DNA of 64,000 nucleotides from Azophilus sp965200465 (lineage in GTDB: Bacteria > Pseudomonadota > Gammaproteobacteria > Pseudomonadales > Azotimanducaceae). Position numbers and translations under genes: made by a program. Numbering within the stretch: position 1 is the first letter of the stretch; each line of letters begins with the position of its first letter. Of the stretch, positions 16,753-25,133 are shown piece after piece. Under the pieces are notes generated by a model. The model was given only the letters and a program-made list of their open reading frames with translations, did not search any database and was not told the DNA's origin. The stretch is from NCBI GenBank assembly GCA_965200465.1, contig OZ241358.1:62001-126000 (forward strand). Direction: 5' to 3'.

Positions 16753-17883
16753 ATGAGCCACAGCAAAATCACCAACGTCTCGGCTCTGACCGCCGTTTTG
16801 GCCGCCTTTGCGGTGGGGGTGCTGGCTTCCTTGGCCATTCGCCCGCCAAGCGGCGCCGAGGGGGAAGGGAAGACGGTCGGAGCGCCGGCCGCCGCGCCGG
16901 GTGCGCCGCGCATCCACTGGCGCTTGCCGCTGTCCTTTCAAACCACCATGCCGGTGCTTGGGGACAATCCCGTCTATGTGACTGACGTGCTGCGGTCCGC
17001 CTCGTCCGGCGCCGTGGATGTGCGCATCTTCGAACCGGGCGAGGTGGTGCCGGCCTTCGGCATCACCGAGGCGGTGCGGGAGGGGAAGGTGGAGGCCGGC
17101 TACACTTGGCTGGGCTACGATCAGGGCCGCACTCCGGCGTCGGCGCTGCTCGGCGCGGTTCCCTTCGGCATGGAGCCTTGGGAGTTCGCCGCCTGGTGGT
17201 ACGAGTCCGGGGGCCGTGAGCACGGCGAAGCGCTGTACGCCAAGCAGAACATCCATCCCGTCTTTTGCGGCCTCACCGGGCCGGAGACCGCCGGCTGGTT
17301 CCGGCGGCCCGTGGAGAGCCTGGAGGACGTGCAGGGCCTCAAGATCCGCTTCGCCGGCATCGGCGGCAAGGTGATGGAGCGGGCCGGAGCTTCGGTGACC
17401 ATGCTGCCCGGCGGCGAGATCTTCCAGGCGCTGGAGAAGGGCGCAATAGACGCCACCGAGTACGCCTTGCCCATCGTCGATCAATCCTTGGGCTTCAACC
17501 GGGTTGCGCCCTACAACTACTATCCGGGTTGGCATCAACCGGCCACCTCTTCGCACATGGTGGTCAACCTGGATGTTTGGCGCGGCATTGGGGAGGCCGA
17601 TCGCCAGCTCATCGAGACCGCCTGCACGGCCGGGGTGCTGCGCAACTTGGCTCACAGCGAGGCCGCGCAGGGCGCCGTGATCGCCGGCTTTCCGCAGGCG
17701 GGGGTCCAAGCCCGCACCCTGCCGGACGAAGTGCTGCGGGAGCTTGCCCGGGTGACGGAGAGCGTTCTGGCGGAGGAAGCCGCCAAGGACGCAGACTTCG
17801 CCGCCATTCTGGAGTCGCAGCGCCGTTTCCGCAGCAACTACGTCCATTGGAAGTCGCGCGCCTATCTGCCTCGGGACTTCTAG
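16753..17883 (+). CDS. TRAP transporter solute-binding protein (DctP family)
   Basis: A protein of 376 residues. An N-terminal membrane/signal segment (about 9-30) and a short Ala/Pro linker precede the DctP fold: IHWRLPLSFQTTMPVLGD, LGAVPFGMEPWEFAAWWY, VESLEDVQGLKIRFAGIGGKVMERAG split across the hinge, MLPGGEIFQALEKGAIDATEY, and GWHQPATSSHMVVN. The last pattern is typical of the keto-acid/sugar-acid class with a Trp/His in the ligand site. The receptor would deliver a carboxylate to a DctQM permease, but no dctQ or dctM is adjacent, so it is an orphan here. Confidence 0.88.
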   Translation: MSHSKITNVSALTAVLAAFAVGVLASLAIRPPSGAEGEGKTVGAPAAAPGAPRIHWRLPLSFQTTMPVLGDNPVYVTDVLRSASSGAVDVRIFEPGEVVPAFGITEAVREGKVEAGYTWLGYDQGRTPASALLGAVPFGMEPWEFAAWWYESGGREHGEALYAKQNIHPVFCGLTGPETAGWFRRPVESLEDVQGLKIRFAGIGGKVMERAGASVTMLPGGEIFQALEKGAIDATEYALPIVDQSLGFNRVAPYNYYPGWHQPATSSHMVVNLDVWRGIGEADRQLIETACTAGVLRNLAHSEAAQGAVIAGFPQAGVQARTLPDEVLRELARVTESVLAEEAAKDADFAAILESQRRFRSNYVHWKSRAYLPRDF

Positions 17884-18051
17884 GCCGGGGGAGCATCGGC
17901 TTGTCGAGCTTCCCCCTGCCGCTTGCAGGAACGGGCGGTTGGCGCGGCGCCTCCGTGTACCGCCCTTGCCGGCCGGGCAGTCCATTGACGGCGGTGTTAG
18001 GGGGCGCAAACCCGTTAGAATCTTCGCTGGCCCCATTGCAGCTTGAGAGAC

Positions 18052-18834
18052 ATGCAGTTTTGGTCGCTTGTTCGCGTCGGCGCCGGCATGGCGGTGTTTT
18101 TGGCCGCACTTGCGGTTGGCGGTTGCGCCACGCCCGGCATCCCGGTGGTGGCCGAGCGCTCCGGGGAAGCGGGGGCGAGAACCGATTCGAGGCCGCGCAG
18201 CGAACGCCGGCGGGACCTCAGGCCGTTGCGGGGCGCGAGCTACAGGGTCAAGCGCGGCGACACGCTCTATGCGATCGGTCGCCGCGCCGGAGTTTCGGTG
18301 GAGGCTTTGGCGCGGCTGAACGGGCTGCGTCCGCCCTACCGCATATATCCCGGCATGAAGCTGCGCCTGCGCGGCCGGGCCGTGGCGTCCAGACAGTCCG
18401 CTAGGCAACCCTCGCCGAGCCGTGCGGCAACCCAACGCAAGCCGGCGCCACGGCGCTCGGCGACCAGCCAAGCCGGCGGCCTGACTTGGCGTTGGCCCAC
18501 GTCGAGCCCCGTGGTCAGGGAGTATGGCGGCGTCAACAAGGGCTTGGACTTTGTGGTGCCGGTTGGCGCCGAGATCGGCAGCGCCGGCGATGGCGAAGTG
18601 GTCTATGCGGGAACGGGCTTGGCCGGCTACGAGAGCTTGGTGATCGTCAGGCACAGCGCCCAGTACCTCTCGGCCTACAGCGTCAATCAGCCTCTTGCGG
18701 TTAAGGAGGGGCAGCGCGTCAAGGCCGGGCAAACCATCGCCGCCGTCAACGGCAGCGGACGCACCGCCGGCGCCTTGCATTTTGAAATTCGCAGGAATGG
18801 AGAGCCGATAAGCCCTAGATCCGTGCTGCGCTAG
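18052..18834 (+). CDS. nlpD: Amidase activator lipoprotein NlpD (LysM plus degenerate M23)
   Basis: A protein of 260 residues from the ATG at 18052. A lipoprotein signal ends at VGGCATPG. One LysM repeat follows (YRVKRGDTLYAIGRRAGVSV, continuing to YPGMKLRL, about 65-108), then a basic linker and a LytM/M23 domain (about 140-260). The zinc ligands are lost: NKGLDF replaces HxGxD, and AYSVNQ stands where catalytic proteins have a His. One His remains in ALHFEIR. This is the E. coli NlpD pattern, an activator of the amidase AmiC rather than an enzyme. In relatives nlpD is followed by rpoS; here the convergent fdxA is only 56 bp away. Confidence 0.92.
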   Translation: MQFWSLVRVGAGMAVFLAALAVGGCATPGIPVVAERSGEAGARTDSRPRSERRRDLRPLRGASYRVKRGDTLYAIGRRAGVSVEALARLNGLRPPYRIYPGMKLRLRGRAVASRQSARQPSPSRAATQRKPAPRRSATSQAGGLTWRWPTSSPVVREYGGVNKGLDFVVPVGAEIGSAGDGEVVYAGTGLAGYESLVIVRHSAQYLSAYSVNQPLAVKEGQRVKAGQTIAAVNGSGRTAGALHFEIRRNGEPISPRSVLR

Positions 18835-18890
18835 GCTTGTTCGCCAACGCCCAAGTCGGCGGCGGGCACCGCGCCGACGGGCTTGCGGCC

Positions 18891-19214
18891 CTACTCCTCC
18901 AGCAGATGGCGCTTTTCCTTAACCTCCCGCCAGTCGTCGGAGTCCGGCGGCGGGTCCTGCTGCTCGGTGATGTTGGGCCACGCCTCCGCCAAGCGCTGGT
19001 TGATCTCCAGAAACTCCTGCTGCTCCTCCGGCAGCTCGTCCTCGGAGAAAATGGCCTCCACTGGGCATTCCGGCTCGCACAATGCGCAGTCAATGCACTC
19101 ATCCGGGTGAATGACCAACATGTTCGGGCCTTCATAGAAACAGTCAACGGGGCAGACTTCCACGCAGTCCGTCAGCTTGCACTTGATGCAGGCTTCGCCC
19201 ACCACAAAGGTCAT
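18891..19214 (-). CDS. fdxA: Seven-iron ferredoxin FdxA
   Basis: A protein of 107 residues starting MTFVVGEACIKCKLTDCVEV at 19214. The cysteine pattern (C-x2-C-x4-C-x3-C-P, later C-x2-C-x2-C-x3-C-P) fits a ferredoxin with one [3Fe-4S] and one [4Fe-4S] cluster, like Azotobacter ferredoxin I. The acidic C-terminal extension (about 60-107) is usual for the group. It is a soluble electron carrier whose partner is unknown here. It is placed 71 nt after mutS on the same strand, the order mutS-fdxA seen in Pseudomonas. Confidence 0.95.
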   Translation of the reverse strand: MTFVVGEACIKCKLTDCVEVCPVDCFYEGPNMLVIHPDECIDCALCEPECPVEAIFSEDELPEEQQEFLEINQRLAEAWPNITEQQDPPPDSDDWREVKEKRHLLEE

Positions 19215-19285
19215 GGGTTGCTCCTCTTTGGCTGAAAAGCGCGGGATTTTACCGCCTTTTGGAATGCGCACAGCCGGCAACCCGT

Positions 19286-21922
19286 TCAGGGTTCCCGAGG
19301 CGTCAGCCTTTTAAGTTCAAACAGCAAGTCCAACGCCTGCCGCGGCGTCAGGCTGTCGGGGTCCAGGTCCGCCAGCCTTTGGCGGATGGGGTCAACGTCC
19401 TCCTGCGCCGGTTTCTTCACAAACAGGTCTCCTTGGGAGGCGTTTGCGGAGGCGGCCTCCAGTTCGTCGAGCCTTGCCCGCGCCTTGGCGACGACCGTCG
19501 TCGGCACCCCGGCCAGCCGCGCCACCTGAATGCCGTAGCTGCGGCTGGCGGGGCCGGGCTTGACCTCATGCAGGAACACCACCTCGTCCTTGTATTCGGC
19601 GGCGGTGAGATGCACGTTGGCGGTGGCCGGCAGGCTGTTGGCCAAGTCGGTGAGCTCGAAGTAGTGGGTGGCGAACAGGGTGAAGGCGCGGTGGGTTTCG
19701 GCCAGATGCTGGGCGGTGGCGAAGGCGAGGGCCAAGCCGTCGTAGGTGCTGGTGCCGCGGCCGATCTCGTCGAGCAGCACTAGGCTGCGGTCGGTGGCGC
19801 TGTGCAGGATGTTGGCGGTCTCGGTCATCTCCACCATGAAGGTGGAGCGGCCTCCGGCCAAGTCGTCGGCGGCGCCTATGCGGGTGAAGATGCGGTCCAC
19901 CGGACCGATGCAGGCGGCTTCGGCGGGCACGTAGCTGCCGGTGCAGGCGAGCAGCGCGATCAGGGCGATTTGCCGCATGTAGGTGGATTTGCCGCCCATG
20001 TTGGGGCCGGTGATGATGAGCATTCGACGCTGATCGTTCAGTTCCACGTCATTCGGCACGAAGGGGGTGGTCAGGGCTTCGCGCACCACCGGGTGCCAGC
20101 CGCCGGTGATGGAAAGGCCGGGCCTCCTGCTGAAGCTGGGCGCGGCGAAGCCCAACTGCGCGGCGCGCTCGGCGAAACAGGCCAGGCAGTCCAGTTCCGC
20201 CAAGGCCTCCGCCGCCCGGCGCAGGGCGCCGACCTCCTCGCCCAACCCGGCCACGAGCTGTTCGTAGAGGGACTTCTCCAATTGCAGGGCGCGGGCTTGG
20301 CTGGTCAAGGCCCGGTCCTCGAAGGACTTCAACGCCGGGGTGATGTAGCGCTCGGCGTTCTTCAAGGTCTGGCGGCGAACATACTCCACCGGCACGGCGT
20401 GGCTGGCCGCCTTGGAGGCTTCGATGTAGTAGCCATGCACACGGTTGTAGCCCACCTTGAGGGTGCTGATGCCGGTGCGCAGGCGTTCGGACGCCTCCAG
20501 GTCGCGCAGCCAGTCGGCGGCGCCTTCGGTGAGGTTGCGCAGTTCGTCGAGTTCGGCGTTGTAGCCGGCGGCGATGACGCCGCCGTCGCGGATGGTGGCC
20601 GGGGGCGATTCGACGACGGCTCGCCCCAGCAGTTCCTGGACGGCGGAGAATTCGGGCACCTCGTCCATGAGGGCGGCGAGATGGGGCGTGGCCAAAGGCG
20701 CCAATAGGGACTTCAGGGCCGGCAGTTCGGCGATGGCCAAGCGCAGGCGGGCCAAGTCCCTAGGCGTTGCCGACTGCAGGGCGATGCGCGAGACGATGCG
20801 CTCCATGTCCCCCACCTGCTCCAGGCGTTCGCGGACGCCGTCTTGGTCGGCGCTTTGCAGCAGTGCGGTCACCGCCTGTTGGCGGCGCAGAATTTGCTCC
20901 GGCGCGGCGCAGGGAGCGTTCAGCCAACGGCGCAGCAGCCGCCCGCCCATGGCCGTGCGGGTGCTGTTCATCAGGGAGAACAGGGTGTCGGCTTCGCCGC
21001 CGTCGGCGCGGCGGTCTATCTCCAGGTTGCGGCGGCTGTGCGGGTCCAACTGCAGGAAGGCGCCGCGGCTGATCCTGGCTATGCGGTCGATGTAAGCGAG
21101 GGACTGGCAATGGGTGGTCTGCGCATACTTCAGCACCGCCGCCGCCGCGCCGACGGCGGGGTCGTCCTGCTCCAGGCCGAAGCCGCGCAGGTCTTGAACG
21201 CCTAGATGCCGGCACAGCAACTGATGGCCTAGGTCGCGGTCGAAGCGCAGGGGGTCATCGACGTGCTGAGGGCGCTCCTCAAGCTCCGGCAGTTCCGCTG
21301 GGACGAGGATTTCCGTGGGCTCCAGGCGGGCGATCTCGGCCTTCAGGTCGTCAATGCCTTCGACTCCAAGGGTGGCCAATTCTCCCCGCCCCAAGTTGAG
21401 GATGGCCAAGCCGTAGCCGCCTCGGTTGGCGGGGCGGGGCCTCGCGTCGGCGGAGGGTGGGCCTGCGGGCGCAAAGCCCGGCTGGCTGGCCGCCCCCGTT
21501 TCGGGGGCTGGCGCTTTGGCGGGGGCGATGCCCAGCAGGATGCTGTCGCTGGCGTTGTCCAGCAGGGCTTCCTCGGTGATGGTGCCCGGTGTGACGATGC
21601 GCTGCACCCGCCGCTCAACCGGCCCCTTGCTGGCGGCTGGGTCGCCGATTTGCTCGCAGATGGCCACGGACACGCCCAGTTGCACCAGCTTGGCCAAGTA
21701 CCCATCCACGGAATGCACCGGCACGCCGCACATGGGGATGGGCGCTCCGCCGGACTGGCCGCGCTTGGTCAGGGCGATGTCGAGCAGTTCCGAAGCCTGT
21801 TTGGCGTCGTCAAAGAAAAGCTCGTAGAAGTCCCCCATGCGGTAGAACAGCAGATGCTCGGTGTGCTGCGCCTTGATGCGCAGGTACTGCTGCATCACCG
21901 GGGTGTGCTGGGCGTATTTCAT
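19286..21922 (-). CDS. mutS: DNA mismatch repair protein MutS
   Basis: A protein of 878 residues from the ATG at 21922 (MKYAQHTPVMQQYLRIKAQH). The mismatch-reading Phe-x-Glu motif is in MGDFYELFFDDA near the N terminus. The clamp and lever domains precede an ABC-type ATPase with Walker A (TGPNMGGKSTYMRQ) and Walker B (LVLLDEIGRGTSTYDGLALA). A Pro/Ala-rich insertion of about 35 residues (near 140-180) sits in the connector domain and is not part of the core fold. MutS scans for mispairs and recruits MutL. It is divergent from recA across about 210 bp. Confidence 0.97.
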   Translation of the reverse strand: MKYAQHTPVMQQYLRIKAQHTEHLLFYRMGDFYELFFDDAKQASELLDIALTKRGQSGGAPIPMCGVPVHSVDGYLAKLVQLGVSVAICEQIGDPAASKGPVERRVQRIVTPGTITEEALLDNASDSILLGIAPAKAPAPETGAASQPGFAPAGPPSADARPRPANRGGYGLAILNLGRGELATLGVEGIDDLKAEIARLEPTEILVPAELPELEERPQHVDDPLRFDRDLGHQLLCRHLGVQDLRGFGLEQDDPAVGAAAAVLKYAQTTHCQSLAYIDRIARISRGAFLQLDPHSRRNLEIDRRADGGEADTLFSLMNSTRTAMGGRLLRRWLNAPCAAPEQILRRQQAVTALLQSADQDGVRERLEQVGDMERIVSRIALQSATPRDLARLRLAIAELPALKSLLAPLATPHLAALMDEVPEFSAVQELLGRAVVESPPATIRDGGVIAAGYNAELDELRNLTEGAADWLRDLEASERLRTGISTLKVGYNRVHGYYIEASKAASHAVPVEYVRRQTLKNAERYITPALKSFEDRALTSQARALQLEKSLYEQLVAGLGEEVGALRRAAEALAELDCLACFAERAAQLGFAAPSFSRRPGLSITGGWHPVVREALTTPFVPNDVELNDQRRMLIITGPNMGGKSTYMRQIALIALLACTGSYVPAEAACIGPVDRIFTRIGAADDLAGGRSTFMVEMTETANILHSATDRSLVLLDEIGRGTSTYDGLALAFATAQHLAETHRAFTLFATHYFELTDLANSLPATANVHLTAAEYKDEVVFLHEVKPGPASRSYGIQVARLAGVPTTVVAKARARLDELEAASANASQGDLFVKKPAQEDVDPIRQRLADLDPDSLTPRQALDLLFELKRLTPREP

Positions 21923-22108
21923 GGCGGCGATTTTCGCCCAAGGGCCCGTGCGCTCCAAGCTCTGTTTAAGCACGGCCCATCAACCCGGCTAGGTTGACCC
22001 GGCGGCGGCTCGCCTTCTTTGGCTTGGCGGCCTGTGGGCGATCGCCATTTTTCGCCGATTGCCCTTGCAACTGTTGCCTTTGGCGTTGATGGCATATACG
22101 GTCAAGCC

Positions 22109-22120
22109 CTGTACTCACAG
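22109..22120. promoter_or_regulatory. Short palindrome upstream of recA (possible SOS-like site)
   Basis: CTGTACTCACAG lies 14-25 nt before the recA ATG. The half-sites CTGT and ACAG are those of the gammaproteobacterial LexA box, but the spacing is 4 nt instead of the canonical 8, so binding by an E. coli-type LexA would not be expected. No correctly spaced CTGT-N8-ACAG is seen in the mutS-recA gap. The site may be chance or a variant operator. Confidence 0.25.
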
Positions 22121-22133
22121 CTTGGACGCCGCT

Positions 22134-23213
<1,080 letters not shown>

Positions 23214-23229
23214 GGGGGGACCAAAGCCA

Positions 23230-23736
23230 TTGCTCGAGGAAGCCGCAAGGCGGCGGGAAAGCGCCCAAGTCAAAAGCGCCGCACTGCGCCTGCTGGCCCG
23301 CCGCGAACATGGCCGGGCGGAGCTGGAGGGCAAGCTGCTGGCCAAGGGGTTTCCTTCCTCCGCAGTGGGCGAGGTGCTGCAGGCGCTGCGCGATGAGGGG
23401 CTGCAAAGCGATGCTAGGTTCGCCGCCGCCTTGGTGCGCCGCCGGGTGGACCGCGGCTACGGCCCCGCCTACATTCGCCGGGAACTCCGCAGCCGCCAAG
23501 TGCAGGACGACTTGGCCGCCGCCCAACTAAACCAGCCGGACGAATACTGGGCGGAAGTCGCCGAACGCGCCTTGGCGAAGAAGTTTCCAGAGCGGGCCGG
23601 CACAGCCGGCGCCCCTGCAAGGCGCGGCGGGTTCAATGAGGCCCAAGCTCGGTTTCTAACGCGCCGTGGATTCTCGGCGGACATCGTCCATAACGCCTTG
23701 GCCAATCGCCCCGCCAAGCTGCTGGACGCCGGCTAA
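23230..23736 (+). CDS. recX: RecA regulatory protein RecX
   Basis: A protein of 168 residues if the TTG at 23230 is the start (LLEEAARRRESAQVKSAALR), with GGGG/GGA upstream. Three-helix RecX repeats are visible: ALRLLARREHGRAELEGKLL, VLQALRDEGLQSDARFAAAL followed by YGPAYIRRELRSRQV, and a last repeat ending FLTRRGFSADIVHNAL. RecX binds RecA filaments and limits their activity. The place directly after recA supports the call. A short C-terminal insert (KFPERAGTAGAPARRGG) is not conserved in the family. Confidence 0.92.
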   Translation: MLEEAARRRESAQVKSAALRLLARREHGRAELEGKLLAKGFPSSAVGEVLQALRDEGLQSDARFAAALVRRRVDRGYGPAYIRRELRSRQVQDDLAAAQLNQPDEYWAEVAERALAKKFPERAGTAGAPARRGGFNEAQARFLTRRGFSADIVHNALANRPAKLLDAG

Positions 23737-23753
23737 TGTCCGCTGGCGCCGAG

Positions 23754-23842
23754 GGCTGAAAGATGACACAATTTTCAGCCATTGCCCATTGAGGCCCTTA
23801 GGTTCAGCTCCCAAGATGGCTGAAATTCTCACGCTTGGGAGC
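23754..23842 (+). promoter_or_regulatory. Structured leader with competing hairpins upstream of the coiled-coil gene
   Basis: Two perfect inverted repeats fill the gap between recX and the next ATG (23848). The first is GGCTGAAA (23754-23761) with TTTCAGCC (23773-23780). The second is GCTCCCAAG (23807-23815) with CTTGGGAGC (23834-23842), ending 5 nt before the ATG, where it would cover the ribosome site. A second GGCTGAAA copy (23818-23825) lies in the second hairpin's loop and could pair with the same TTTCAGCC, giving two exclusive folds. No long T run follows either hairpin, so a simple terminator is not evident. Confidence 0.5.
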
Positions 23843-23847
23843 AAGCA

Positions 23848-24213
23848 ATGAAAAGCACCATCATGGTCAAGGAGATATACGAGGCGTTCAAGAGCGTCGG
23901 CGCGGAGGAGGAAGTGGCGAGCGCTGCGGCGCAAGCGGTCCCGCCCATCGAGAACTTGGCGACCAAGGCGGACATCGCCGCAGTGAAGGCGGATCTAGCC
24001 GATGCGAAGGCGGACATCGCCGATGTGAAGGCAGACCTAGCCGACGTGAAGGCGGACGTCGCCAGCCTGAAAGGCGAGATCGCCGATGTGAAGGGCGAGA
24101 TCGCCAATGTGAAGGGCGATGTCGCCGATCTCAGAGGCGGCATCTATCGGCACTTTTGGCTGATGGGAACCGGGCTGCTGGCGGCCATGGTCGGCCTCAA
24201 GTTTTTTGAGTGA
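23848..24213 (+). CDS. Heptad-repeat coiled-coil protein with C-terminal membrane anchor
   Basis: A protein of 121 residues. Residues 1-40 are a short helical head (MVKEIYEAFKSVGAEEEVAS). About residues 40-96 are near-perfect heptads of the type VKADIAD/VKGEIAD, encoded by roughly eight 21-bp repeats. A hydrophobic segment (HFWLMGTGLLAAMVGLKFF) closes the protein. The layout resembles small DUF1640/CCDC90-like proteins, but I do not recognise a specific family. The stop TGA overlaps a GTG start codon of the next frame (GTGA at 24210-24213), so it may be coupled to the endonuclease gene. Its role is unknown. Confidence 0.65.
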   Translation: MKSTIMVKEIYEAFKSVGAEEEVASAAAQAVPPIENLATKADIAAVKADLADAKADIADVKADLADVKADVASLKGEIADVKGEIANVKGDVADLRGGIYRHFWLMGTGLLAAMVGLKFFE

Positions 24214-24269
24214 TCCACCGAAAAGCCGCTCGAACGGCCCGTGGCGCATCCGCCGTTGCGGGAGTGACC

Positions 24270-25133
24270 GTGCCGGCTGACCTTCCCGCGCTTGCGTTTC
24301 TCCGGCTTCGCCAGAGGTTTTTTGGCGCTGACGGGCAGCCCACGCCCTTCCATTTGCGCGAAAAGCGCAATACTCAGGATGACCCCTTTGATGAACATCT
24401 CGCTGGGTCCGTACTTGCTGGTCTTAAAGGCGTCACTTGCATTCAAGCGCCGGGACCACTGATAACGCCAGACATGGTGCTTCACAGATCCGATGGCCCC
24501 ATCGACCGCGCCGACGATCCGAAGCAAATTGTCGGCATTGAGGTCAAGAAACTCGAGCGGACACCCCAAGGGAGCGTGGCGCGTCGATCAGGTGTGGACT
24601 TCAATACAACTCCGCCATGTGGTCGAATTCGAGTATATGATGTGGAGGAAAACCCGCACGATATCCGTGGATTCTACCTGTTCGTTTGTCTCGAATCCCA
24701 TGGCTCAAATGAGGCAGTCCTGACAGCGCTGGCGCTTGTGGATGGGAATGTCCTGAATGAAGACTTCAATCTCTATTTGAGCATTACAGGGGAGCGCACG
24801 AAGCGTGTTGGCCTAGGGACCTATGCGGACGGTGCGGACCGCGAACGACCAATGCTGATATTCTCCAATCCACTAGGAATTCCGCAGCTTGACCGCACTG
24901 CGACGCTAGTGCATGGAGACCATGAGCTTTCGAAGTCATACGGGGACCTTGCGCCAGTTTATAGCCTAAAGCGCTCCCTAGCGGGGGAAAAGCTCCGCAT
25001 ATTCAGCTGTTATCGGCAAAAAAGAGATGCTCCAAGCGGGCCGGTTCAGGAATTGGTGGATCCTTTTCCCACTCCGAAACGCGAGGAGACGACCCGCCCT
25101 AGGGGACGCTTCACTCTTCCGTTCAGGCTGTAG
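24270..25133 (+). CDS. Putative type II restriction endonuclease (PD-(D/E)XK)
   Basis: The reading frame is open from the GTG at 24210. I prefer the GTG at 24270 because GGAG lies exactly 5 nt upstream, giving 287 residues. A PD-(D/E)XK-like site is visible: ITPDMVLHR (Asp68) and, 23 residues later, GIEVKKLER (Glu91, Lys93). GVDFNTTPPCGRIRVYD follows. The base composition is clearly less GC-rich than the flanking core genes. The gene is convergent with, and overlaps by 11 bp, a DNA methyltransferase gene, the usual sign of a restriction-modification pair. The recognition sequence is unknown. The endonuclease call rests on this motif and the context, not on a recognised family. Confidence 0.65.
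   Translation: MPADLPALAFLRLRQRFFGADGQPTPFHLREKRNTQDDPFDEHLAGSVLAGLKGVTCIQAPGPLITPDMVLHRSDGPIDRADDPKQIVGIEVKKLERTPQGSVARRSGVDFNTTPPCGRIRVYDVEENPHDIRGFYLFVCLESHGSNEAVLTALALVDGNVLNEDFNLYLSITGERTKRVGLGTYADGADRERPMLIFSNPLGIPQLDRTATLVHGDHELSKSYGDLAPVYSLKRSLAGEKLRIFSCYRQKRDAPSGPVQELVDPFPTPKREETTRPRGRFTLPFRL

Noticed and set aside
23829..24143. Minus-strand ORF with repeated SAFTSARSAF-type units over the coiled-coil gene
   Set aside because: It is the antisense reading of the 21-bp repeats; the plus-strand heptads with a membrane anchor and ribosome context explain them better.
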